Below are positions 1 to 6,653 of a stretch of DNA of 9,800 nt, in pieces. The stretch covers positions 1-9,800 of the forward strand of contig CAMZKI010000285.1 in assembly GCA_947311125.1 (NCBI GenBank), given 5' to 3'. A model generated the notes under the pieces. It saw only the letters and a list, made by a program, of their open reading frames with translations. It did no database searches and was not told the origin of the DNA. The position numbers and the translations under genes were made by a program. How positions within the stretch are numbered: the first letter of the stretch is position 1; each line of letters begins with the position of its first letter. The DNA is from an uncultured Chlorobiota bacterium. GTDB lineage: Bacteria > Bacteroidota > Bacteroidia > Bacteroidales > JAADGE01.

Positions 1-1708
1 TATTTCCGATGTTTCAAGATTAAATCATGGTGATGTTATAAATATAAACACCGTAAAAGGAGAAATAACTTCAGAAGATGGTGAATTATTATCAAAATTT
101 GAACTAAAACCGAATACTATAACCGATGAATTTCGTGCCGGCGGACGTATTCCCTTAATTATAGGCAGAAAACTTACAAACGATGCAAGAAAAATTCTCG
201 GTTTAGGCGAATCTGATGTATTTGCAAAACCAAATAATCCTGTTCCAAAACCGAATCAAGCATATACTTTAGCTCAAAAAATGGTTGGTAAAGCCTGCGG
301 AACAGAGGGAGTTTTGCCGGGTATGTCCGTAGAGCCTAAAATGACAACAGTGGGCTCACAAGATACAACCGGACCTATGACTGCTGACGAAATTACGGAA
401 TTAGCTTGTTTAAAATTTCAAACTCCTTTATTCTTACAGACATTTTGTCATACGGCTGCTTATCCTAAAGAGACAGATACAAAAATGCATCAGATGTTGC
501 CCAAATTTATTACAGAAAGAGAAGGTGTGTCATTATATCCCGGTGACGGTGTAATACACTCATGGCTTAACAGAATGTTATTGCCCGATACGGTTGGCAC
601 CGGCGGTGATTCTCATACACGCTTTCCTCTCGGAATATCTTTTCCTGCAGGTTCCGGGCTTGTAGCTTTTGCGGGGGCATTGGGGTCTATGCCCTTGGAT
701 ATGCCGGAGTCGGTATTAGTTAAATTTAAAGGCAAGGCAAAACCGGGTATTACCTTAAGAGACATTGTAAATGCCATTCCTTTGTGGGCAATAAATAACG
801 GACTTCTTACGGTAGAAAAAGAGAATAAAAAAAATATTTTTAACGGCAGAATACTTGAAATGGAAGGAATGCCGGATATTACCGTAGAACAGGCATTTGA
901 ACTTACCGATGCCGCAGCTGAAAGAAGTGCTGCAGCCGCAACCTATAAATTGTCCGAAAAATCCGTAGCAACTTATTTACGCTCTAACATTGCATTATTA
1001 AAGAAAATGATAAAAGAAGGGTATCAGTATGCTCCTACAATACAAAAACGGATTGATGCAATGGAAGAATGGCTGAAAAATCCGCAATTGCTTTCAAGAG
1101 ATGAAAATGCAGAATATGCTGCCGTTATAGAAATAGATTTATCACAAATTAAAGAACCAATAGTTGCTTGCCCTAACGACCCGGATGACGTTAAATATAT
1201 TTCAGAAGTTGAGGGAACCCCGGTTCAAGACGTATTTATAGGTTCGTGTATGACAAATATAGGACATTACAGAGCTGCATCAAAAATTTGGGAAGGATTT
1301 GAACGAAATGCCGATGTGCGAACATATATCGTTCCGCCTACGCGTATGGATCAAGCAAAATTAAAATCGGAAGGAGAGTTCTCAAAATTTAACAAAATGG
1401 GAGCAAGAATAGAATTGCCGGGGTGTTCTATTTGTATGGGAAATCAATTAAGAGTGCCTGACGGGGTTACGGTATTCTCAACTTCTACCCGAAACTTTGA
1501 TAACAGAATGGGTAAAGGTGCACAAGTTTTTCTCGGTTCTGCCGAAATGGCGGCAATAGTTTCCGGTTTAAACCGTATTCCTACGGCTGAGGAATATTTT
1601 GAATATTACAATAAATACGTTCAGCCAAATGAAAACAATATATACAAGTATCTTCAGTTTGATGAAGACCCCGATTTTGATAAAGTTTATCACAAACGAG
1701 AGATATAG
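1..1708 (+). CDS. acnB: Aconitate hydratase B (aconitase/2-methylisocitrate dehydratase), 5'-truncated by window edge
   Basis: Cytoplasmic [4Fe-4S] enzyme of the TCA cycle that interconverts citrate and isocitrate via cis-aconitate; family members also act on 2-methylisocitrate. The reading frame is open from base 2, so the N-terminal part lies outside the window. About 568 residues are visible, against roughly 865 for the E. coli enzyme. The visible part begins in the swivel-like domain (RAGGRIPLIIGR near 135-175) and continues through VGSQDTTGPMT, GDGVIHSWLNRMLLPDTVG and GGDSHTRFP. The three cluster-ligand cysteines are all present: one in GSCMTNIGH (codon 1247-1249) and two in PGCSICMGN (codons 1424-1426 and 1433-1435). 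The C-terminal STSTRNFDNRMG block, where the arginines bind substrate, is intact. The order and spacing of motifs follow AcnB rather than AcnA. A hairpin terminator follows the stop, so this transcript ends here. Confidence 0.97.
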   Translation, partial: ISDVSRLNHGDVININTVKGEITSEDGELLSKFELKPNTITDEFRAGGRIPLIIGRKLTNDARKILGLGESDVFAKPNNPVPKPNQAYTLAQKMVGKACGTEGVLPGMSVEPKMTTVGSQDTTGPMTADEITELACLKFQTPLFLQTFCHTAAYPKETDTKMHQMLPKFITEREGVSLYPGDGVIHSWLNRMLLPDTVGTGGDSHTRFPLGISFPAGSGLVAFAGALGSMPLDMPESVLVKFKGKAKPGITLRDIVNAIPLWAINNGLLTVEKENKKNIFNGRILEMEGMPDITVEQAFELTDAAAERSAAAATYKLSEKSVATYLRSNIALLKKMIKEGYQYAPTIQKRIDAMEEWLKNPQLLSRDENAEYAAVIEIDLSQIKEPIVACPNDPDDVKYISEVEGTPVQDVFIGSCMTNIGHYRAASKIWEGFERNADVRTYIVPPTRMDQAKLKSEGEFSKFNKMGARIELPGCSICMGNQLRVPDGVTVFSTSTRNFDNRMGKGAQVFLGSAEMAAIVSGLNRIPTAEEYFEYYNKYVQPNENNIYKYLQFDEDPDFDKVYHKREI

Positions 1709-1722
1709 AATGCAGCTGTGAG

Positions 1723-1759
1723 AATATAGAGTTGCAATTTTGTAACTCTATATTTTTTT
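1723..1759 (+). terminator. Rho-independent terminator after acnB
   Basis: A perfect 11-bp inverted repeat (AATATAGAGTT at 1723-1733 with AACTCTATATT at 1744-1754) encloses a 10-base loop and runs into seven T (1753-1759). It lies 15 bases after the acnB stop and separates acnB from the downstream operon. The stem is AT-rich, as is usual in this genome. Confidence 0.85.
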
Positions 1760-1859
1760 GCTGAAAAGTAATAAACTGTAAAAAAAAACGTATATTATGT
1801 TGATAGCTGAAAAATCAGAGTTTAAGATACTAAAATATTAATCGTCGCAAAAATAAACT

Positions 1860-2291
1860 ATGTTAAAACAATCATTGTTTCCGTTAATGTTATTTTTTAC
1901 CGTAACCGTTAACGCTCAAAATTGGCAAACTGATATTGATGAGGCTAAAGCAAAGGCTTCAGCCGAAAACAAAAAAATAGTTTTGGTTTTTCAAGGGTCA
2001 GATTGGTGTGCTCCCTGCATAAAATTAGAACGGGAAATATGGAGTTCCGATGAATTTAAAAAATATGCGGAAAAGCACTTTATTATGCTTAAAGCTGATT
2101 TTCCGAGGCGAAAAAAAAATCAATTATCAGATGAGCAGCAAAAGAAAAATAATAAACTTGCAGAAAAATATAATCTGCACGGATACTTTCCTTTTGTAGT
2201 AGTATTAGATAAAGACGGAAATATTCTCGGAACAACGGGGTATAAAAAAATGTCGCCGACAGAATATATTAAGCTACTGTCTTCATTTTAG
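1860..2291 (+). CDS. Secreted thioredoxin-fold protein (thioredoxin family, WCAPC active site)
   Basis: Predicted periplasmic thiol-disulfide protein of 143 residues. Residues 1-20 form a short signal peptide (hydrophobic LFPLMLFFTVTV, then NAQ, with cleavage probably near residue 20). The mature part has one thioredoxin fold. The redox motif WCAPC has cysteines 50 and 53 after strand VLVFQGSD, and the cis-proline is at residue 111 in GYFPFVVVLD, followed by a DKDGNILG turn. A very basic, polar stretch (residues 83-99, rich in Lys, Gln and Asn) lies between the two halves of the fold. It resembles the Thioredoxin_7 / DUF255-like single-domain group. It is the first gene of a four-gene set and ends 10 bases before apbE. 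Inference: it reduces or maintains a cysteine-bearing partner in the envelope, and the DUF4266 tail encoded downstream is an obvious candidate. No -7 promoter box was found in the 100 bases upstream. Confidence 0.9.
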   Translation: MLKQSLFPLMLFFTVTVNAQNWQTDIDEAKAKASAENKKIVLVFQGSDWCAPCIKLEREIWSSDEFKKYAEKHFIMLKADFPRRKKNQLSDEQQKKNNKLAEKYNLHGYFPFVVVLDKDGNILGTTGYKKMSPTEYIKLLSSF

Positions 2292-2301
2292 ATATTAAAA
2301 A

Positions 2302-3300
2302 ATGATTTCAATGATAAGATATACTGTATTATTGTTATTATTTGTATCATCAATACAAGCACAGCAGGTTTTTCATAAAAAAATAAAGTTAATGGGAAGC
2401 CGGTTTGACCTCTATGTCGTATCAGAAGACTCTGTTGATGCAGAAAAATATTTTGATATTGCAGTTTCCGAGATTTCACGGATAGAAAAAAAAATATCTT
2501 CATGGGATAAAGATTCGGAAACTTCAAAAATAAATAAATATGCCGGTATTAAGCCGGTAAAAGTCAGCAAAGAATTATTTGATTTAATAAAACGCTCATT
2601 GGTTATTTCTGAGCTTACCGAAGGAGCTTTCGATATTACCTATGCTTCTACGGACAGGATATGGAAGTTTGACGGAACAATGAAAGCAATGCCTTCGAAA
2701 GAGGATATTAAAAAATCTGTTTCAAAAGTAGGTTACAAAAAAATTATTCTTAATGAAGAAAAGCAAACAGTGTTTTTGCCGGAAGAAGGAATGAAAATAG
2801 GTTTCGGAGCAATAGGAAAAGGATATGCTGCCGATAAAACAAAAGAACTTTTAATTTCTAAAGGGGTAAAAGCCGGTATAATCAATGCTTCCGGAGATAT
2901 GAACACGTGGGGAAGACAGCCAGACGGTAAAGAATGGACGGTTGCCGTAACAAATCCGTTTAATAAAAATAAAGCATTTGCCTTATTGCCTATTACAAAC
3001 GGAGCAGTAGTAACATCCGGTAATTACGAAAAATATGTTATTTTTGACGGTAAACGCTACACACACATAATAGACCCGAGAACAGGATATCCTGCAACGG
3101 GAGTTATAAGCGTTACTGTTTTTGCTCCGAAAGCAGAATTAGCAGATGCCCTGGCAACCTCTGTTTTTGTTACGGGAACAGAAGTAGGAATTAACTTAGT
3201 CAACCAGTTGCCGAATACGGAATGCATAATTATAGACGATAAAGGAGAAATATTTACCTCCGATAACATTAAAATAAATAACGATGAAAAGACTAAATAA
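2302..3300 (+). CDS. apbE: FAD:protein FMN transferase (ApbE family)
   Basis: Exported, Mg-dependent enzyme that moves FMN from FAD onto a Thr/Ser side chain of target proteins, forming a phosphoester-linked flavin. It is 332 residues long, normal for the family. Residues 1-20 form a signal peptide ending IQAQQ. Family motifs appear in order: MGSRFDLYV (31-39), SSWDKDSETSKIN (66-78), GFGAIGKGYAAD (167-178), NASGDMNTWG (195-204), TSGNYEKY (238-245), HIIDPRTGYPA (255-265) and ADALAT (281-286), which supplies metal-binding residues. The start could be Met1 or Met4 (2302 or 2311); both leave a signal peptide. It lies 10 bases after the thioredoxin gene and its last 17 bases overlap the DUF4266 start, indicating co-transcription. 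No FMN_bind, NqrC or RnfG target gene is nearby, so its substrate is probably another product of this operon. Confidence 0.95.
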   Translation: MISMIRYTVLLLLFVSSIQAQQVFHKKIKLMGSRFDLYVVSEDSVDAEKYFDIAVSEISRIEKKISSWDKDSETSKINKYAGIKPVKVSKELFDLIKRSLVISELTEGAFDITYASTDRIWKFDGTMKAMPSKEDIKKSVSKVGYKKIILNEEKQTVFLPEEGMKIGFGAIGKGYAADKTKELLISKGVKAGIINASGDMNTWGRQPDGKEWTVAVTNPFNKNKAFALLPITNGAVVTSGNYEKYVIFDGKRYTHIIDPRTGYPATGVISVTVFAPKAELADALATSVFVTGTEVGINLVNQLPNTECIIIDDKGEIFTSDNIKINNDEKTK

Positions 3301-3505
3301 AATTACGGCAATTTTCATTTCACTAATATTTATTATTTCATCTTGTACTACAATTAAGGAATATGAGAAAGTAAACATTAATGACCCTGATATGAAATTG
3401 TCAAACTATAAATTTAAAAAATTTGAAACAACCTTTCAGGTTTACAGAGAAGGAGCTTCGGGTGCAAACGGAGGAAAAGCCGGAGGAGGCTGTGGATGCA
3501 ATTAA
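3284..3505 (+). CDS. Small DUF4266 lipoprotein with Gly/Cys C-terminal tail
   Basis: A 73-residue protein recognised as the DUF4266 family. The N-terminus is a lipoprotein signal: basic MKRLNK, a hydrophobic stretch, then IISSC with the lipid-acceptor cysteine at residue 21, leaving about 53 mature residues. The conserved core includes EYEKVNINDPDM. The tail, YREGASGANGGKAGGGCGCN, has cysteines 70 and 72 in a glycine-rich end and is the family's hallmark. It overlaps the end of apbE by 17 bases and stops 19 bases before the DUF3570 gene. The function is not established to my knowledge. The tail could bind a metal, form a disulfide serviced by the neighbouring thioredoxin-like protein, or be a modification site. 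It lacks a Thr/Ser after GA, so it does not match the usual ApbE flavinylation motif. Confidence 0.9.
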   Translation: MKRLNKITAIFISLIFIISSCTTIKEYEKVNINDPDMKLSNYKFKKFETTFQVYREGASGANGGKAGGGCGCN

Positions 3506-3524
3506 CAAAAAAAACAGAATATTT

Positions 3525-4988
3525 ATGAGAAACATTATATTTTTATTGCTGATAATTTCTTGTTGCCGCTTCACCGTATCGGCACAAACCAAGCAAGACA
3601 CCGTAAAAAAAACAACTTATAAAAAACGTGTTTTAGAAAGTGCCGAAATAAGTTTTTTAACAAGTTTATATACCCAAGACGGCAGTAATGCCGCAGTTAC
3701 AGGAGGAATAGGAACGGAAGAGCTTAAAAATTTTGCAAATAACATCAATGTAATGATACCGTTGAACGACGATGATGTTTTAACGGCAGATATAACAATT
3801 TCAGCATATTCATCTGCATCTTCAGGAAATTTAAACCCCTTTACGGGAGCCTCCGGAGATGATGACGATGATGATGAATACGGCTCAAATTTTAACGCAG
3901 CAGGACCGATAACCGGAACACCTTGGGTGGCTTCGTCAGGAGCTTCAAATGAAGACGTTTGGGTAAGCCCGAGTCTGTCATACACTCACTCATCAGACGA
4001 CAGAAACAAAATTTTTAATGCAGATATAAGTTTCGCAAATGAATATGATTATGTTTCTTTAGGAGCCGGCTTGGGATATTCTTATCTTTTTAATGAAAAA
4101 AATACGGAAATAGGAATAAACGCAAAAACTTATATTGATACTTGGCGACCCGAATATCCGACAGAAATAAAAACTTATATTGAAAATAACGGAAATCTTA
4201 ATGCTGATTTTTTTAACGGTGTTGATATTTTGGACAGTCAAGGAATACCGATTGATAAAAACGGAACATATATCTGGCAACCTTTAAAATCAAATTTAAT
4301 TTCAGATAAAGGAAGAAATACATATTCAGTATCATTGAATTTCTCTCAAATTTTAGGAAAAAAAGCACAGATAGCACTTTTTTCTGATTTGGTTTTACAA
4401 AAAGGATGGCTCGCAAATCCTATGCAAAGAGTTTATTTTAAGGATATTGACAACTTTTATATAGGAAACGCTTTAAGTATTGATAAATACACAAGCCCGG
4501 AAAATAAAGATGTATTTCAGTTAGCCGATGATATAGAACGCTTGCCTGACACAAGATTTAAAATTCCGATAGGAATGCAGTTTAACTACTTCATTAATGA
4601 ATTTGTTGTGGTCAGAACTTATTACAGATACTATTTTGATGACTGGGATATTAATTCTCAAACTTTTAATATTGAAATACCTTTAAAAATAGGAATGAAA
4701 TATACCCTATATCCTGCTTACAGATTTTACACACAGACAGCGGCAAAATATTTTGCACCCTATGAGGAACACCTGTCAACGGAAGAATTTTATACATCCG
4801 ATTACGATTTGTCAGAATTTAATGCATCGCAGATAGGGTTCGGAGTTCAGTATAAAGATATTTTTACTGATGCTAAAGTGTGGAAAGTCGGATTAAAAAC
4901 ATTAAATCTCAACTATGCCTATTATTACAGAAATTCCGGATTAAAAGCACATATCATCACTCTCGGAGCTAAGTTTATAATAGATTAA
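3525..4988 (+). CDS. DUF3570 protein, predicted outer-membrane beta-barrel
   Basis: A 487-residue exported protein. I chose the ATG at 3525 because it gives a clean signal peptide (MRNIIFLLLIISCCRFTVSA, cleavage near residue 20) just after the DUF4266 stop. A longer in-frame start at 3423 would lie inside the DUF4266 gene and bury the signal peptide. The N-terminal part has the DUF3570 features: ESAEISFLTSLYTQDGSNAAVTGG, then NVMIPLNDDDVLTADI, then a Gly/Ser-rich segment with NPFTGAS (104-110), a six-Asp run (112-117) and SSGAS (137-141). The rest is alternating aromatic and polar strands with turns (YSYLFNEKNTEIGINAKTY, YYRYYFDDWDI), ending in strand HIITLGAKFIID, consistent with a barrel. 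It is the last gene of the operon; no convincing terminator follows. The function is not established to my knowledge; the context suggests an outer-membrane partner of the ApbE/DUF4266 pair. Confidence 0.88.
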   Translation: MRNIIFLLLIISCCRFTVSAQTKQDTVKKTTYKKRVLESAEISFLTSLYTQDGSNAAVTGGIGTEELKNFANNINVMIPLNDDDVLTADITISAYSSASSGNLNPFTGASGDDDDDDEYGSNFNAAGPITGTPWVASSGASNEDVWVSPSLSYTHSSDDRNKIFNADISFANEYDYVSLGAGLGYSYLFNEKNTEIGINAKTYIDTWRPEYPTEIKTYIENNGNLNADFFNGVDILDSQGIPIDKNGTYIWQPLKSNLISDKGRNTYSVSLNFSQILGKKAQIALFSDLVLQKGWLANPMQRVYFKDIDNFYIGNALSIDKYTSPENKDVFQLADDIERLPDTRFKIPIGMQFNYFINEFVVVRTYYRYYFDDWDINSQTFNIEIPLKIGMKYTLYPAYRFYTQTAAKYFAPYEEHLSTEEFYTSDYDLSEFNASQIGFGVQYKDIFTDAKVWKVGLKTLNLNYAYYYRNSGLKAHIITLGAKFIID

Positions 4989-5063
4989 ATTGTTTACCTT
5001 TCTTATTTTGCAGATGCTTGTTAAATAATACTGTCAGGACATAAATTATAAATAAAATTATAT

Positions 5064-5071
5064 TATATTTG
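5064..5071 (+). promoter_or_regulatory. Bacteroidetes-type -7 box (TATATTTG)
   Basis: It matches the Bacteroidetes sigma-ABfr -7 consensus TAnnTTTG exactly and lies 20 bases before the ATG at 5092, giving a very short leader. No matching TTG is visible at the usual -33 distance, which lowers confidence. It suggests that the 5092 gene is transcribed separately from the DUF3570 operon. Confidence 0.5.
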
Positions 5072-5091
5072 TATTGTTCTAACATAAGTAT

Positions 5092-5781
5092 ATGAAAATT
5101 AAAGGAATAGTTGTGCTCATTGTGTTTTTTACGGGTATATTTACCGTTAAAGCTCAAAACTGCGAAACATTTATACCCGTAAAAGTCGGCGAAAAATTAA
5201 TGTATAAAATGAGCAATAAAAAAGGAAAAGTTCAAAGTTATTACTCGCAGGAACTTTTATCATCATCATCAAAAGACGGGGGAACTGAATATATGATTTT
5301 AAGAACCGACTATGATAAAAAGAAAAATGTAACCGGTAAAGACACATTGATTTTTTTATGTAAAGATAATGTGTTCTATATTGATATGAATTCTTACCTG
5401 AACAAAGAGCAGATGGCAGACTATGAAGAAGCTCAAATATCCGTTGATTTTAAAAATATAGGCTATCCTTCAAATATGAGCCCCGGAACTGATTTAGATG
5501 ACGGATATGTTAAGGCAACTATAGATGCCGGGTTTCCTATAGTTTTCAAAACCGATATTACAAACAGAAAAGTAGAAGCAAAAGAGACCGTTACAACTGA
5601 GGCAGGAACATTTAATACCGTAAAAATATCACAGGATATTACATCAAAGTTCGGATTCATTAATGTAAAAATGAGTGTAAAAAGTTGGATGTGTAAAGGA
5701 GTAGGAGAGGTTAAAAGTGAAACTTACGATAAAAACGGAAATCTTTTTTCTGTTGTTGAACTTATAGAAATTAAAAAGTAA
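5092..5781 (+). CDS. Secreted DUF3108/TapB-like protein of unknown function
   Basis: A 229-residue exported protein. Residues 1-21 form a signal peptide (MKIKG, hydrophobic core, then VKAQ). The mature protein starts with NCETFIPVKVGEKLMYKM and continues as beta-rich sequence with repeated strand/turn units (YMILRTDYDKKKNVTGKDTL). Near the end come VTTEAGTFNTVKI (about 164-176) and WMCKGVGEVKSETYDKNGN (about 197-215). This architecture, with an opening 'vG..l.Y', a late 'T.aGtf.t.ki' strand and 'GvG.vksE.yd', is what I associate with TapB/DUF3108-like periplasmic proteins in Bacteroidetes; assignment is by pattern only. Three cysteines remain in the mature chain. It has its own -7 box and a 103-base gap from the upstream operon. 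Its last 11 bases overlap the stop region of the convergent patatin gene. Its biochemical role is unknown. Confidence 0.7.
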   Translation: MKIKGIVVLIVFFTGIFTVKAQNCETFIPVKVGEKLMYKMSNKKGKVQSYYSQELLSSSSKDGGTEYMILRTDYDKKKNVTGKDTLIFLCKDNVFYIDMNSYLNKEQMADYEEAQISVDFKNIGYPSNMSPGTDLDDGYVKATIDAGFPIVFKTDITNRKVEAKETVTTEAGTFNTVKISQDITSKFGFINVKMSVKSWMCKGVGEVKSETYDKNGNLFSVVELIEIKK

Positions 5782-6517
5782 TATTCAGCTTTTTAGTGTA
5801 ATTATATCCTATGTCAAAAGTTTCTTTTGCTTTTTTATTGCTGAAATAAGGCAAACCGTATAAAGAAGGAGGCTCTATTAAAATATCACAATTTGAAATA
5901 TCCGTTTCCTGATTGTGATAAGTCAATATGTCAAAAATACGCCCGAGAACTTGTTTCGTATTTTTAAACTGCTTTTTATATTTCAGATGTATAAGATTTA
6001 TACAAATTATTTTTTCACATTTTCCGAGCAAAGGTTTTACGGGTAAGTTATCAATAAGCCCTCCGTCAGTATAGTTTACTCCGTTTATTTCTGCAGGCTT
6101 AAATAAAAAAGGAACCGAAGCAGAAGCAGTTACGCTGTCAATAATGTTTCCTTTATTTAAATATTCAGCCTTTCCTTCGTTTAAATTTACGACACAAACG
6201 TAAAACGGTATTTTTAAATCTTCGATGTTTTCAACCGTATAAATTTTTTTTAAAACTTTTTGCAGGTTCTTTAAATTGAAAAGTCCTTTTTTGAAAAAAT
6301 TAAATTTAGTATATGCGAAGAAATTCCTGCTTGTCATTAAACTGAATATGTCATCAGGTTTATGACCGTCAGCAATCAGAGAGCCGACAATTGCTCCGGC
6401 ACTTGTTCCGGAAATTATATCCGGAAAAATACCTTTTTCGTTTAATGCTTTTACGGCACCCAAATGTGCAAATCCTCTTGAGCCCCCGCCGCTTAGTACA
6501 AGCCCTGTTTTATACAT
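5771..6517 (-). CDS. Patatin-like phospholipase (RssA-type)
   Basis: A 248-residue cytoplasmic or membrane-associated serine lipid acyl hydrolase. It opens with GLVLSGGGSRGFAHLGAVKAL, in which GGGSRG (10-15) is the oxyanion loop. The nucleophile elbow GTSAG has Ser39, and the catalytic-dyad aspartate is Asp151 in TDGGLIDNLPV. TASASVPFLFKP (130-141) is another family block. All catalytic residues are present and the length is typical of small stand-alone bacterial patatins. There is no signal peptide and no C-terminal barrel, unlike the larger PlpD-type enzymes. It is transcribed towards the secreted protein gene, with the two coding ends overlapping by 11 bases, and divergently from obgE. A possible -7 box lies 38 bases upstream of the start. 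The substrate (phospholipid or other acyl ester) cannot be told from sequence. Confidence 0.92.
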   Translation of the reverse strand: MYKTGLVLSGGGSRGFAHLGAVKALNEKGIFPDIISGTSAGAIVGSLIADGHKPDDIFSLMTSRNFFAYTKFNFFKKGLFNLKNLQKVLKKIYTVENIEDLKIPFYVCVVNLNEGKAEYLNKGNIIDSVTASASVPFLFKPAEINGVNYTDGGLIDNLPVKPLLGKCEKIICINLIHLKYKKQFKNTKQVLGRIFDILTYHNQETDISNCDILIEPPSLYGLPYFSNKKAKETFDIGYNYTKKLNITF

Positions 6518-6555
6518 TCTATATTTCGAACAAATTTTTTAAAAATAAATAATGT

Positions 6556-6563
6556 CAAATTTA
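6556..6563 (-). promoter_or_regulatory. Possible -7 box for the patatin gene (TAAATTTG on minus strand)
   Basis: Read on the minus strand this matches TAnnTTTG exactly, and it lies 38 bases before the patatin ATG at 6517. No -33 TTG stands at the expected distance. The 136-base gap between the patatin and obgE genes would then hold two divergent promoters. Confidence 0.4.
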
Positions 6564-6627
6564 AGTAAAAAAAGTATATAAAAAACGTAAACAGTAAATC
6601 AAATGCCGTAATCCGGTAAATACTTCG

Positions 6628-6635
6628 TATTTTTG
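6628..6635 (+). promoter_or_regulatory. Bacteroidetes-type -7 box for obgE (TATTTTTG)
   Basis: An exact TAnnTTTG match followed by CA, 18 bases before the obgE ATG at 6654. A -33 TTG is not apparent. The position and sequence fit a Bacteroidetes housekeeping promoter with a short leader, which would make obgE independent here. Confidence 0.55.
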
Positions 6636-6653
6636 CATTAAAATAAAAGATAT

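Noticed and set aside
3423..3524. Upstream extension of the DUF3570 gene to an ATG at 3423
   Set aside because: It would lie inside the DUF4266 gene in another frame and place about 34 charged residues before a clear signal peptide.
3617..3985. Minus-strand open frame of 122 codons opposite the DUF3570 gene
   Set aside because: The poly-Ser run is the reverse complement of the GAT repeat; antisense to a real gene and without its own motifs.
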